This document shows positions 43,004 through 52,763 of a stretch of 64,000 nucleotides of DNA, one piece after another. Numbering within the stretch: the stretch's first letter is position 1; each line of letters opens with the position of its first letter. Origin of the DNA: JBNKHG01 sp050290225 (GTDB lineage Bacteria > Pseudomonadota > Gammaproteobacteria > Pseudomonadales > Cellvibrionaceae); contig JBNKHG010000070.1 in NCBI GenBank assembly GCA_050290225.1, positions 1-64,000 on the forward strand, given 5' to 3'. Below the pieces are notes generated by a model. That model had not been told where the DNA came from. It did no database searches and saw nothing but the letters and a program-made list of their open reading frames with translations. The translations under genes and the position numbers were made by a program.

Positions 43004-43328
43004 TATGTTGAAGATCAAAGACCTGGCCGTAAGCAAAGAGCTGGACCGCAAAGCCATGACCACTGTTGTGGGTGGATTCGATCCCTTTGCGACTGTGTTT
43101 GACGGTTCAACCCGACTCGACAACAAGGTTGCGGATATCAAACAGGTTTTCGCTTTCGACCTGTCACAGGTGAATGCCGGCGCCGTCACCAATAACCAGA
43201 TCATTGAGGGTGGTAATGGCCCGATCGATGCCCCGGTTCACCAGGAGCTGGACCAGAACAACAACTTGTCTGTCAGCGGTCTGGGAAATACCTCCATCGG
43301 TGGTAGTCGTCGCCGTCGCCTGTTCTAA
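43004..43328 (+). CDS. Small protein with double-glycine-type leader, 107 aa
   Basis: ATG 43004 follows CGAGGAAAA. The first 24 residues, MLKIKDLAVSKELDRKAMTT then VVGG, have the form of a bacteriocin-type leader (ELDxxAM..V.GG). The remainder is Asn/Gln/Gly-rich (VTNNQIIEGGNGP, LDQNNNLSVSGLGNTSIGG) with a basic end RRRRLF. It has its own terminator and lies alone between PaaX and the kinase pair; no C39-peptidase ABC transporter is nearby. Comparable leader-bearing orphan proteins occur in marine Gammaproteobacteria, function unknown. Confidence 0.65.
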
Positions 43329-43344
43329 GGCTTGGCAGCTGTAC

Positions 43345-43377
43345 AAAAAAGGGACTCCATGAGTCCCTTTTTTTTTA
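43345..43377 (+). terminator. Strong terminator after the leader-peptide gene
   Basis: GGGACTC-CAT-GAGTCCC flanked by A6 and T9; works in both directions. A short tandem repeat TTTTATGGCGCTGGT (two copies) follows at 43372-43405. Confidence 0.85.
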
Positions 43378-43448
43378 TGGCGCTGGTTTTTATGGCGCTG
43401 GTTTTATACGGCAATGATTTTTCAGCGCTGGTTTTTGTTCAGCAATGG

Positions 43449-44438
43449 CTATAACTGCAAATAGCGTCTTGCAGAATCGCAGGCCAGTTGCACCAACTGT
43501 GGCGTTAATTCACGCGCGGTTTCTGTTTCCTGTCGGCTTTGGACCCAGCCCAGATAGGTAAAACCACGGGAGGTTAAAAACAGTGGCAGGGTGGCCAGGT
43601 CCCTTGGCTTCAGAGGGCGATGTGCCTGGTAACCGGCCAGTAATGCCGATTGGGCCCAATCGTAGTGGGGTTCATCCTGAATAAAATAGAGGGCCGTGGC
43701 CAGCTCAAACATATGCCAGCCAAAACCGGCGTCGTCGAAGTCGATCAGGCGCACATGCTCGCCATCCACCAATAGGTTTTCGGGCACGAAGTCGGCGTGG
43801 ATCAAACCGTAGTTTTCGCTGTTGCGGCCATACTGATCAAGCTCACGCTGTATCTTCTCCCTGGCTGTCAGGATCAGCTGTCGTTGTTCGTCCGTCAGTG
43901 CATCAAGTTCCCAGAAGCGCCCCCAGAAGGGGGTTTCCCCCACCAGGCCCTCCAGATCCCAGGCATGGCGCTCAAAACCGTGCGGCAGGGGCCAGTGACT
44001 GGCCTGGTTGTGCAGGTCGGCGGCACATTGGCCAAGGGTATGATAAATGCGCTGAATGTTTTCCCGATCCTCGCCCATGCCATTTTCCACGGAGCCCAGC
44101 TGTTGTCCCTCGACCCAGTCGAAAAGGTCCACTTGCACGGCTTCGACGCTGACAAACAGCTCACCGCTGGTAGTGGGGACAACCCGTGGTACTTCGATCC
44201 CCGAGCGGTTCAGTGCGTCGATCCACTGCAACTCTGAGCCAAGGGCGGCATCCGAATGGTAACCCTGGCGGTGAAGGCGCAGGGCGTAGCGCTCACCCTT
44301 TGCGGTGTCGACCCGATAGACGGTATTTTCCCGGTGCTTGATCAGGGTGAGATGGCTGGCCTCGATCGGCCATGCGGCCAAGGCTCTCCGGGCAACAGTT
44401 TCCAACCGTTGCAGCATTTCCGTATCACCGCTTGTCAT
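43449..44438 (-). CDS. APH-type kinase (hydroxylysine/homoserine-kinase-II-like)
   Basis: The 329-aa protein has the catalytic loop ENYGLIHADFVPENLLV (D216, N221), metal Asp in RLIDFDDAGFG (D233) and the ATP-strand LTLIKHRENTVYRVD. It matches the N-terminal domain of the fusion at 8497-10857 in function but is distinct in sequence. It overlaps the phospho-lyase gene upstream by 4 bp (ATGA), so the two are co-translated. Likely role: phosphorylate a hydroxy-amino compound for the partner enzyme. Substrate inferred. Confidence 0.8.
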   Translation of the reverse strand: MTSGDTEMLQRLETVARRALAAWPIEASHLTLIKHRENTVYRVDTAKGERYALRLHRQGYHSDAALGSELQWIDALNRSGIEVPRVVPTTSGELFVSVEAVQVDLFDWVEGQQLGSVENGMGEDRENIQRIYHTLGQCAADLHNQASHWPLPHGFERHAWDLEGLVGETPFWGRFWELDALTDEQRQLILTAREKIQRELDQYGRNSENYGLIHADFVPENLLVDGEHVRLIDFDDAGFGWHMFELATALYFIQDEPHYDWAQSALLAGYQAHRPLKPRDLATLPLFLTSRGFTYLGWVQSRQETETARELTPQLVQLACDSARRYLQL

Positions 44439-45742
44439 GATGAGAGGCCCTCCGGAAGCTGTCCCAGGGTTTCGTCCAGGGTAGTAAGCAACAGGTCGGC
44501 GTGTTGGGGCCTGAAGGGCATGGGCGGGCGTAGCTTCAATATGTTGTCATGTCGGCCGATCCGGCTGATCAACACCCCCTTGTGACGCATGCGGTTTATC
44601 ACTGTCCGTGCAGCGTCCGCGGCCGGAGTCTTTTGGGGGCGGTCGGATACCAGTTCAACCGCGAAGAACATGCCCAGGTCGCGCACTTCACCGATCAGTG
44701 CATGTTTTTCCTGCAACTCGCGCAGACCGGCGGCGACATAGGCTCCCGTCTCCACGGCGTTCTCCCGAAGTTGTTCCTGTTCTAGGACATCCAAAACGGC
44801 CATACCCACGGCACAGGAAACCGGATTGCCGCCAAAGGTGTTGAAATACATGGAGACGGCGCCAAAGTCTTCGATTAAATCGGGGCGCGCCACCAGTCCC
44901 GCCAACGGGTGTCCGTTGCCCATGGGTTTTCCCAGGGTGACGATGTCGGGAGTGACGCCGTACCCTTGGTGAGCCCACCAGTGTTTACCGGTGCGACCGA
45001 AACCCGCCTGTACCTCGTCGGCGATATACAAACCGCCGGCGGCGCGCACATGGGCAATGGCTTTCTCCATAAAGCCCGCAGGCACATTGAGCAGACCTTC
45101 ATTGGCGAAATCCGGACACATCAGCAGCCCTGCGAATTTCACACCCTCCGCTTCAAAGGCTTCGATGGCCTGTTTGACACACTCGGCATAGGCATCGGCC
45201 AGGGCGTCACCGCTCAGTCCTTCCAGGGGGCGGTAGGAATCCGGAACGGGTACTGATTTCACGCGACGGCTTTTCCGTGACTCGGGCATAAAGGCCGTGC
45301 CAAGCTCGGCCACGGCTTCGGTATTGCCGTGGTAGGCGAAGTCGGTGACGATAATGCCCTGGCCGCCGGTACAGTGGCGCGCCATGCGCAGAGCAAGCTC
45401 GTTGGCCTCGCTGCCGGTACAGGTGAACATGGCCATGGCCAGGCTGTCATCGAAGGTGGCGGTCAGGCGTTCGGCGTAGTTGACGATATTGTCGTGCAGG
45501 TAGCGGGTGTGGGTATTGAGGGTGCTGGCCTGTTGGTGCAGGGCCGCCACCACATGAGGGTGACAGTGGCCCACATGGGGGACATTGTTGTAAACGTCCA
45601 GGTAGCGATTACCGTCCACGTCGTAGAGCCACACGCCTTCGCCGCGCACAAGATGCAGCGGCTGGTCGTAAAAGAGAGGGGCGTGCTGCCCCAACACCCG
45701 CTGGCGTCGTTGCAGAAGGTCTGGATTGGCTCCGCTGGTCAT
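44435..45742 (-). CDS. Class III PLP enzyme, phospho-lyase-like
   Basis: The 435-aa product shows YLDVYNNVPHVGHCHPHVVA, NTHTRYLHDNIVNYAERL, TGSEANELALRMAR, YIADEVQAGFGRTG (D242) and TLGKPMGNGHPLAG (PLP Lys K272). The YNNVxxVGHCHP and NTHTRYLHxNIVxYAxRL motifs are those of ethanolamine-phosphate/phosphohydroxylysine phospho-lyases rather than ordinary transaminases. It is the first gene of a two-gene operon with the kinase. Together they equal the single fusion protein at 8.5 kb. A true transaminase function is the alternative. Confidence 0.85.
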   Translation of the reverse strand: MTSGANPDLLQRRQRVLGQHAPLFYDQPLHLVRGEGVWLYDVDGNRYLDVYNNVPHVGHCHPHVVAALHQQASTLNTHTRYLHDNIVNYAERLTATFDDSLAMAMFTCTGSEANELALRMARHCTGGQGIIVTDFAYHGNTEAVAELGTAFMPESRKSRRVKSVPVPDSYRPLEGLSGDALADAYAECVKQAIEAFEAEGVKFAGLLMCPDFANEGLLNVPAGFMEKAIAHVRAAGGLYIADEVQAGFGRTGKHWWAHQGYGVTPDIVTLGKPMGNGHPLAGLVARPDLIEDFGAVSMYFNTFGGNPVSCAVGMAVLDVLEQEQLRENAVETGAYVAAGLRELQEKHALIGEVRDLGMFFAVELVSDRPQKTPAADAARTVINRMRHKGVLISRIGRHDNILKLRPPMPFRPQHADLLLTTLDETLGQLPEGLSS

Positions 45743-45882
45743 TGGTCGTGCTCCATGGTTCGGTTTGGTAACTCAGGACACCAGTGTAGGCAGCCCTCTC
45801 TGTGGTGAGTATCATCCAGAGGGATGAGTTCAACAAGGACGGTGTTCGACAAGGACGGGCTGGATCGGAGAGACTCCGTTGA

Positions 45883-46254
45883 TTACCGCGGCGTGCTCAA
45901 CACATTCGACAGCAGTTCAGTACGGGAACTGACCGTTGTCTTCTGGTAAATATGCTGGATATGGGTTTTAACGGTTGGTAACCCCAGGTTCAATTCATTG
46001 GCAATGGTCTTGTTATTGGCGCCGGCAACCAGGTGTTCCAAAACATCCAGCTCACGCGGGGTAAGTCCGTATTTTTCAGCGATGGAATTTCGCTCCTGAA
46101 TACGTCGCGGCAGATACACGCTGTTAAGGGCAAATTCCAGAAAGGGCTGTTGCTTGCGCAGCAGGTTCAGCTCCTCGCGGCTGAAATTGCCCAGCGACGG
46201 GTCCCGTAACATACTCAACACTGCAATGATTTCGCCCTCGCGACGGAAAATACT
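45883..46254 (-). pseudogene. LuxR-family regulator, 5'-truncated
   Basis: The frame stays open from 46254 (SIFRREGEIIAVLSMLRDPS) to the HTH (LTPRELDVLEHLVAGANNKT, LGLPTVKTHIQHIYQKT). The GAF-like N-terminus is missing and the cut coincides with an Lrp-gene fragment on the other strand. It is the upstream neighbour of the phospho-lyase operon, matching the LuxR gene beside the fused version. Confidence 0.75.
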
Positions 46255-46337
46255 TTAGCTATGTGGTGCTAAAGTCCCCCATTGACAAGTCTCACTATCC
46301 CATCGATAAACTGTTCAAGCTGAACGACTGGAATTGA
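46248..46337 (+). pseudogene. 3' end of an Lrp/AsnC regulator gene
   Basis: KYFSYVVLKSPIDKSHYPID then KLFKLNDWN-stop matches the C-terminus of the intact Lrp protein at 62473-62964 (KYFTYVVLKTPIEKMQYPID). Only 29 codons remain, fused to the truncated LuxR gene at ~46247. The 650 bp that follow up to the receptor show no gene. Confidence 0.8.
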
Positions 46338-46995
46338 CCAGGTCTCGAAACCTGTTATCGCCGGTTAATGACAAACGCGTTTCCCAATGCGCACCAGTCA
46401 GCACCCTCCCTTATCGTACCTTTACAGTATCTTTATAGTACCTTTTGGACTTTACCTGGCTCGCTGTAACTTCTTCTGGCTCTAATGAGAGGCTTTCGCC
46501 TCTTTTATGCTGCCGCCTCTGCTGTCGATTTGCAGTGATAACCATAAGCCGTAGACAGGATTATCCCCATTGCCTGAAAAAAAGATCACTCCCGGGTGGA
46601 AATAGGAACTTGTATTATCCTGCTCAACTGTGAGTCAAAAAGTAGCATATTTGCTCCGATTGCCCTTAATCAGTGCCCAAAGTTTGCTTTTATGAACCCA
46701 CTGAAATCACCAAAAAAGGGCGTATTGTTGGGGGGGGCCATAAAAACATGCCCTAATTCGGAATCCAGCATTTTTTGCCAATTTACTCCCATGTTTGATT
46801 ATATTCACTGTTTGAGAGTCGTAATTCGAGACAATATTTTTTCGTGAGGAGCGTAACCTACAGGAAGAACGGACAGGATGTGGTGCCAGAAGTATTACGT
46901 CAGGTATTCAATCACAACACGGATGTGTGCTGAGTCATTTGGTTTTTAAAAAATTTGCTTTCAATTCACAGTGTTAAGATTGGAGAGCCTTGATT

Positions 46996-49122
46996 ATGAT
47001 TACAAAACTTCCTTATTGCCGAACGCTCCTGGCGAGCGTCATATGTTTAGCGGGAAGCACATCCACATTGGCTGCGGATGAAAGGTCCGAGGCAATTGAA
47101 GAGGTTACAGTGATTTCCCAGAAGCAGCCCTATCGGGGAGATACTCCTCTGGAATCACTGCCACAGGCGATACAGATTCTTGACAATGAACTGTTGATTG
47201 AAATGGGGGTTGTGCAACTGCAGAACGCCCTGGACCTGGCTGGCGGTATATCTCGCCAGAATGATTTCGGTGGCTTGTGGGACAGCTTTGCCATTCGGGG
47301 TTTTGCCGGGGACGAAAATGTGCCCTCCGGTTATCTGGTCAATGGGTTCAGTGCCGGTCGCGGGTATAGCGGCCGTCGCGACGCGTCCAACATCGAAAGT
47401 ATCGAGGTCATGAAAGGGCCTGGCTCAGCACTTTATGGACGCAGTGAGCCGGGTGGCACCATCAACCTGGTCACCAAGAAGCCGCAATTTGAAAAAGAGG
47501 GTTATCTGCAGATCTCCGCCGGGCGTTACAGTACCTATCGGGTCGAGGGGGACTATACGGGTGCGCTCAGCGATAGCGTCGCCTTCAGGATCAATGGTGC
47601 TTATGACGATGCCGAGGGTTACAGAAAGACCGATCCACAGAAGTATGCCCTGACGCCTTCGCTGTTATTCGCCCTTTCCGACACGACCACCCTGTCCTAT
47701 GAACTCGAACTGGCAGATCAGGAAGCCATGTTTGACCGCGGTGTCGTCGCCATTGACGGGGATCCCGGTGTGTTGCCGGCGAGCCGGTTCCTGGGTGATC
47801 CCCGCAACGGTCCCATGAAGATCGAAGCCACCGGGCATCAGTTTGTATTGCAGCATGATTTCGATAAAAACTGGTCACTGCTGGCGGGATTGGGTTACCG
47901 GGAATCCTCCTTTGAAGGGTATTCTGCGGATACGGAACTCTCCGGCGGACGCCAGCTGCTGCTGGTCGATGGCGAGACAGTAACACGGCAGCGCCGCTTC
48001 CGGGATTACGATGCCGAGGATTTGTCGGGCCGGGTTGAATTGACCGGCAGCTTCGAGACGGGGCCCTTGACGCACCACATGCTGATCGGCGTGGATGCCT
48101 ATGAATTTGAACTCGACACCGAGCAGCGCCGCTGGCGTGTAGGCTTTGGATCCGGGGACACCACATACTCTGTGAACGCCTTTAATCCCGTCGAGAGTGC
48201 AGAGCCCCCGCCCGAGACGCTTCCGCAGACGAACAACCTGGAAGAGCAAAGTTCCTGGGGCGCGTATTTACAGGATCAGATTGACCTGAGCGAAAAGTGG
48301 AAAATGGTTCTGGGTGTCCGTTACGACGATTACGACCAGGATATCACCAACCGCCTGGCCGGTACCGTGACATCAACATCACAGACCGCCACCAACCCGC
48401 GTGCGGGACTGGTGTACGAGATAAAACCCAATATCTCGCTGTATGCCAGTTACTCGGAGGGATTCAGGCCCAATACCGGACTGGATTTCTTCAATTCGGC
48501 ATTTGAACCCGAGGAAAGCAAGTCTTACGAAGCCGGTGTTAAATTCTCCACACTGGAAGACCGGTTGTCCGGTACGGTTGCTTTCTTCAAGGCGGAGAAA
48601 TCCAACGTACTGACCTCCGATCCCGTCAATTCCGGTTTTTCCGCCGCATTGGGTGAAGCGGAAAGTAAGGGCGTGGAGATAGATCTCTCCGGTAACATCA
48701 CCGACACGCTGCGGTTGTGGTTCTCTTATGCCTATGTGGACGCCGAGACCACCAACGATGTGATCAACCGTGACTGGGGCGTGGAGATTCCGTCGGGAAG
48801 TCGCTTGATCAATATTCCGGAGCACAGCGGCAACCTGACATTGATCCAGAGCTTTGAGATCGGTGACGCGCCAGCAACGGTGGGAATGGGAGTGAACTAT
48901 GTGGGTGATCGACTGGGTGAAACCATCGACCCGAATTACATATTGCCCTCCTATACGCTGGCCAGTGCGTTTGGTTCCTACTCTGTGACCAATAACCTGA
49001 AGCTCTCCGTCAATATCGACAATCTGTTCGACAAGGAATACTTTGCCAGCTCCTATCACAAGTGGTGGACGATGCCTGGCTCACCGCGCACCTACACGTT
49101 GAGTGTGCGTTACAGTCTGTAA
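46996..49122 (+). CDS. TonB-dependent siderophore receptor
   Basis: Start ATG 46996 (MITKLPYCRTLLASVICLAG, signal peptide) with GGAG 10 bp before. The plug begins EEVTVISQKQPYRG with ESLPQAIQIL, and DASNIESIEVMKGPGSALYG and EPGGTINLVTKKPQ are the TonB-dependent siderophore-receptor plug motifs. The barrel ends in TLSVRYSL. About 709 aa, a normal length. It is paralogous to the receptor at 63243-64000 (both FRPNTG, EPEE.KSYE). Likely imports a ferric siderophore; a Fur box is not evident by eye. Confidence 0.9.
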   Translation: MITKLPYCRTLLASVICLAGSTSTLAADERSEAIEEVTVISQKQPYRGDTPLESLPQAIQILDNELLIEMGVVQLQNALDLAGGISRQNDFGGLWDSFAIRGFAGDENVPSGYLVNGFSAGRGYSGRRDASNIESIEVMKGPGSALYGRSEPGGTINLVTKKPQFEKEGYLQISAGRYSTYRVEGDYTGALSDSVAFRINGAYDDAEGYRKTDPQKYALTPSLLFALSDTTTLSYELELADQEAMFDRGVVAIDGDPGVLPASRFLGDPRNGPMKIEATGHQFVLQHDFDKNWSLLAGLGYRESSFEGYSADTELSGGRQLLLVDGETVTRQRRFRDYDAEDLSGRVELTGSFETGPLTHHMLIGVDAYEFELDTEQRRWRVGFGSGDTTYSVNAFNPVESAEPPPETLPQTNNLEEQSSWGAYLQDQIDLSEKWKMVLGVRYDDYDQDITNRLAGTVTSTSQTATNPRAGLVYEIKPNISLYASYSEGFRPNTGLDFFNSAFEPEESKSYEAGVKFSTLEDRLSGTVAFFKAEKSNVLTSDPVNSGFSAALGEAESKGVEIDLSGNITDTLRLWFSYAYVDAETTNDVINRDWGVEIPSGSRLINIPEHSGNLTLIQSFEIGDAPATVGMGVNYVGDRLGETIDPNYILPSYTLASAFGSYSVTNNLKLSVNIDNLFDKEYFASSYHKWWTMPGSPRTYTLSVRYSL

Positions 49123-49154
49123 AATCATCTGCGATTGGCAGTCATTGCCACTTC

Positions 49155-49189
49155 TGCCGGCGCCCCCCGGGGCGCCGGCAACTTTTTTT
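49155..49189 (+). terminator. Terminator of the TonB receptor gene
   Basis: TGCCGGCGCCCC and GGGGCGCCGGCA form a perfect 12-bp stem followed by ACTTTTTTT. Confidence 0.85.
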
Positions 49190-49201
49190 GACGATCCGGC
49201 C

Positions 49202-49684
49202 ATGCTTGAAAAAATTCAGCTTCTGCGTTTGCATCGATGGTTTGGACCTGTCCGCGTTAATCTTTCTTCTGATCCAGTCTTTGACGGGCGCATTGTTGGT
49301 CTATCGATGGGAGGTTTCCCAATGGAAGGATTCCTCCGCCGTGGCGCGGTCCCGTTTTCCAGGCGCGGCTGTTCGCGATGTGAAGTTCGGGGGCGGGAAC
49401 CTTAACGTGCAGTTTTTCTCGCCTGATCGGTCATCGCATGTGGTGGATCAGGTTGTTGTTCCTCGCGGTGCGCAGGCGCCGTTGTCGGTCATGCCTGCCG
49501 AACGGAATCCGAGTTGGTGGATACTGCTGCTGCCGATTCTTTCGGGGGACGTGATGGGCGCCGGCGGCCGGTGTTGTTTGTTGGCTTGGGAATGGCGTGT
49601 ATGGGCGGGCTTGGCCTGCTGATATGGTATCAGCGCCGAACCCAAACGGGAAGGCAGTCCCGGGCGGTTGCCCTACAGACTTGA
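49202..49684 (+). pseudogene. PepSY-TM family protein, frameshifted and internally deleted
   Basis: Pieces in different frames give the family pattern: MLEKIQLLRLHRWFG, then ALIFLLIQSLTGALLVYRWE, VPRGAQAPLSVMPAERNPSW and GMACMGGLGLLIWYQRR. PepSY_TM proteins beside siderophore receptors reduce or handle ferric complexes at the inner membrane. Normal length is over 350 aa; less than half is left here. Confidence 0.65.
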
Positions 49685-49725
49685 CTGAACGGCTGTTTTT
49701 TTCGTTTTCAGAATGCGTGGGGAAT

Positions 49726-50651
49726 ATGATGATACTTTATAAATCCGACCCTCATCGGGGGCGCTTGTGGCAGCAGCGTTTTAAGGAAGAGGCGCCCGAG
49801 TTGGCGTTCCACATTTGGCCGGATGCCGGTGATCCGGAGGCGGTGGAGTACCTGGTGGCATGGGAACCTCCAGCGGATTTCCTGGTGCGCTTTCCCAATT
49901 TGCGCGTTGTCTTCTCCGTGGGCGCTGGCGTTGATCAATTCGATTTGAAGCGTTTCCCGTCGTCCGTCAAGCTGGTGAGAATGCTTGATCCGGGCATTAC
50001 CCAGGGTATCGTCGAGTAGTGATGCTTGCCGCGCTCGCCATCTATCGCAACCTGGCCGGTTACCTGGCACGGCAACGCGCCGCGCGTTGGGAATCGGTTC
50101 CGTGGGTGCCCGCCCAGCAACGCCGAGTGGGTGTGATGGGGCTTGGGCACTTGGGTCAAGCCGCGCTGCGGCAGTTGCAAACCCTGGGCTTTCAGTTGCA
50201 GGGCTGGAGCCGTTCACGTCATGAGATCCCGGGGGTGCGTTGTTACGCCGGGGCCGGGGAGTTGGCGAACTTTCTCGCTCATACCGACATTCTGGTCTGT
50301 CTGCTGCCGCTGACCGATGCTACCCGCGGTATTCTTTGTCGCGAAACCTTTGACCAGTTGCCGCAAGGCGCCTGTCTGATCAATGCGGGGCGCGGGGGAC
50401 ATCTCTGTGAAGAGGACCTGCTGAAGGCGCTGGAGAGTGGTCAGGTTGGGGAAGTGATGCTGGATGTGCTCAACGAAGAACCACCGCCACCGGATCACCC
50501 CTTCTGGAAGCATCCCCGGATTCTTATGACACCCTATATCGCGGCGACGACCCAGATCGACTCCGGTTGTCAGGCGCTGTTGGAAAATATTCGCCGACAC
50601 CGGGCGGGCAGGGCAATGACGGGAGAAGTGGATTGTAGCGCCGGCTATTGA
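49726..50651 (+). pseudogene. D-2-hydroxyacid dehydrogenase (GhrA type), one-base frameshift
   Basis: Frame 1 from ATG 49726 (MMILYKSDPHRGRLWQQRFK) runs to TAG 50017 in the GITQGIVE motif; frame 2 continues MLAALAIYRNLAGYLARQRA with VGVMGLGHLGQAALRQL (NAD site), INAGRGGHLCEEDLL (catalytic Arg), DVLNEEPPPPDHPFWKHPRI and MTPYIAA. GAGTAGTGATG would restore VEYVMLAALA by one inserted base. The product would reduce glyoxylate/hydroxypyruvate. Probably inactive unless the base is a sequencing error. Confidence 0.8.
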
Positions 50652-50818
50652 ACGCCTTACTGAACGGCGAAAGGCTATTTTGGACGGCTATTTTGAACGG
50701 CATTGGCAGGCTTCAGTTAGCTGGCTTGTGTGGAATTGAAATTCCGCCTCTGGACATTGCATTATTCTGTAACTGATGTAATGTATCAGGGTTGCAGATA
50801 TTGAATGTATGTGTCGGT

Positions 50819-51205
50819 ATGTCGATGTCGATTGTCGAACTCAAGCATATTGTTTTAGCGCTGGCGTTGATCTTCGCAGGTCAGTCCGCCATGGCTAATG
50901 CCGTGCCGTGTTCAATGAACGGCACCGGTAGTGGTAGCGCAGCGACCACCATGGCTGAGGCGCATGGACACCAGGGTATGGACAGGGTGGATGCCTCCCA
51001 CGATAACGCGGGCAGATCCTGTTGTGGTGACAGTGGCGGCTCGATGCTTGGCTGCACGATGCTTGGTTGTATGTCCAATGCGATATTTGCGACGCCCACA
51101 GTAGGTCTGCCATCCAGCCATGCAGGCTTGCAACCTGAGTTTCCTGAAATGCTTTATTTCCCTCCCGAGCGAACATCGCTCTATCGTCCCCCCATTTCTC
51201 GCTAA
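50819..51205 (+). CDS. Periplasmic Cys/Met/His-rich small protein of a copper locus
   Basis: ATG 50819 gives a signal peptide (ELKHIVLALALIFAGQSAMA) then a domain rich in Cys, Met and His (MAEAHGHQGMDRVDASHDNA, RSCCGDSGGSMLGCTMLGCM). It is in the place and has the look of CopL/DUF2946-type proteins that precede Cus operons and bind copper in the periplasm. It is co-directional with tolC-cusB-cusA. Confidence 0.6.
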   Translation: MSMSIVELKHIVLALALIFAGQSAMANAVPCSMNGTGSGSAATTMAEAHGHQGMDRVDASHDNAGRSCCGDSGGSMLGCTMLGCMSNAIFATPTVGLPSSHAGLQPEFPEMLYFPPERTSLYRPPISR

Positions 51206-51437
51206 TACAGGATTGGTGCGCCTGTTTCAGGTGCTGTGAGCGTGTATTAGGCCTTTCACTCCCCTGTTGACGGTTTGCACGCTCAGGCCAGCTGGTCTTT
51301 GAGGCTTAATGCAGGCCGGTTGGTAGAGCGCGTATGAACGTGGGCACCCGATTCTCCCCCTGAAAAACCTTATTGCCGATGACTGGCAGGAAACAGGTTT
51401 TTGCAAAGGACAATCTATTTCAGGAGCCCTATTTGTA

Positions 51438-52763
51438 ATGACACATGCAACAATCATCAAGTACTTGAGCGTGGCTTCAGTGCTTGGTTTGGCGCAAATC
51501 GTCGAAGCCTTGCCCCAATACACGCTTGGCCAGGCGGTTGCCGTTGCTCAGCGCCATGACCCCTGGTTGCGCGGCAGCGAATTTCGTCAGCAGGCGACAG
51601 AGGCAGAAAGTATCGCCGCGGGCCAGGTGCCCGATCCCATCGTCTCTTTCGGTGTTGCCAATTTGCCGACGGGCAGTTTTGAATTTGATCAGGAGCCCAT
51701 GACGCAATTTAAAGTGGGGGTGAAACAGATTATCCCCCGGGGGGATAGCCTCGCGCTCAAACAGCGTCAGCTGGCGCAATTGGGTGAGCGGCACCCGTAT
51801 CTGCGCCAGGACAGGCAGGCGATGGTGGCAGTGACCGTGGGTCAATTGTGGCTGGAAACTTACCGTAGCCAGGAAGCCATCCGTTTAATCGAAAAGGACC
51901 GGTCGCTGTTTGAACATCTGGTGGATGTTGCCCAGGTCAGCTATGCCAGTGCGGGCGGCAATGCCCGTCAGCAGGACCTGGTGAGGGCTCAATTGGAATT
52001 GACCCGCCTGGAGGACCGCTTGACCCAACTGGGCCAGCAGCGGGAAACAAATCACGCTTCGTTGTCCGAGTGGCTTGTGGGGCCCGAGCAACAGGATTTT
52101 CGAATCGCACCAACAGCGCCGGCTGTTGAACTGTCAATGCCAACCCCCGCCGACAGTGGTGGGCGGGAACTCGACACCTGCTACGCAACTATTCAGGGAC
52201 ACCCGGCGCTCAAGGCGATTGATCAGAAAATACGGGCGGATGAAACAGGTATCGATCTGGCAAAACAGAAATATAAACCTCAATGGGGGCTGGATGCCAG
52301 CTACGGGTACCGCGACGACGATCAAATGGGTAATGAGCGGGATGATTTTTTTTCGTTCAGTGTCTCCTTTGACCTGCCGTTGTTTACCGCTCAGCGACAG
52401 GATCGGGAGCTGCAATCGGCGGTGGCGCGAAAAGCGGCGGGAAAAACCGATAGATTCCTGAAGCTGCGCGCCATGTGCGCCGGGTATGATGCGGCGTCCG
52501 CACGCCTCAAGTATCTCGATCAACGCTATAGCTTGTATCAACATCGGTTGTTGGAAGAGATTCACGACCAGGCTGAAGCATCGCTGGTGGCTTACACCAA
52601 TGATGAAAGTGACTTTGCCGAGGTCGTTCGGGCGCGAATCGCTGAATTGAATGCCAATATCGATTTCCTGAATATCAAAATTGATCGACTTAAAACCATT
52701 TTGCAACTGAACTATTTTTATGTGTCGACTGGCGACAACAACGAAGAGGACTCAAGGTTATGA
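51438..52763 (+). CDS. TolC-family outer membrane factor (CusC-like)
   Basis: The 441-aa protein has the TolC coiled-coil hairpins (AQVSYASAGGNARQQDLVRA, LELTRLEDRLTQLGQQRETN; AYTNDESDFAEVVRARIAEL) around a short barrel. After the exported N-terminus it begins LPQYTLGQAVAVAQRHDPWL. It lacks the lipobox of E. coli CusC. The cusB start overlaps its stop by 4 bp. It forms the exit duct of the copper/silver pump. A truncated paralogue lies at 62101-62382. Confidence 0.85.
   Translation: MTHATIIKYLSVASVLGLAQIVEALPQYTLGQAVAVAQRHDPWLRGSEFRQQATEAESIAAGQVPDPIVSFGVANLPTGSFEFDQEPMTQFKVGVKQIIPRGDSLALKQRQLAQLGERHPYLRQDRQAMVAVTVGQLWLETYRSQEAIRLIEKDRSLFEHLVDVAQVSYASAGGNARQQDLVRAQLELTRLEDRLTQLGQQRETNHASLSEWLVGPEQQDFRIAPTAPAVELSMPTPADSGGRELDTCYATIQGHPALKAIDQKIRADETGIDLAKQKYKPQWGLDASYGYRDDDQMGNERDDFFSFSVSFDLPLFTAQRQDRELQSAVARKAAGKTDRFLKLRAMCAGYDAASARLKYLDQRYSLYQHRLLEEIHDQAEASLVAYTNDESDFAEVVRARIAELNANIDFLNIKIDRLKTILQLNYFYVSTGDNNEEDSRL

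Noticed and set aside
46445..46847. Short plus-strand frames before the TonB receptor
   Set aside because: Low-complexity, no start context, no similarity to known proteins; region treated as non-coding.
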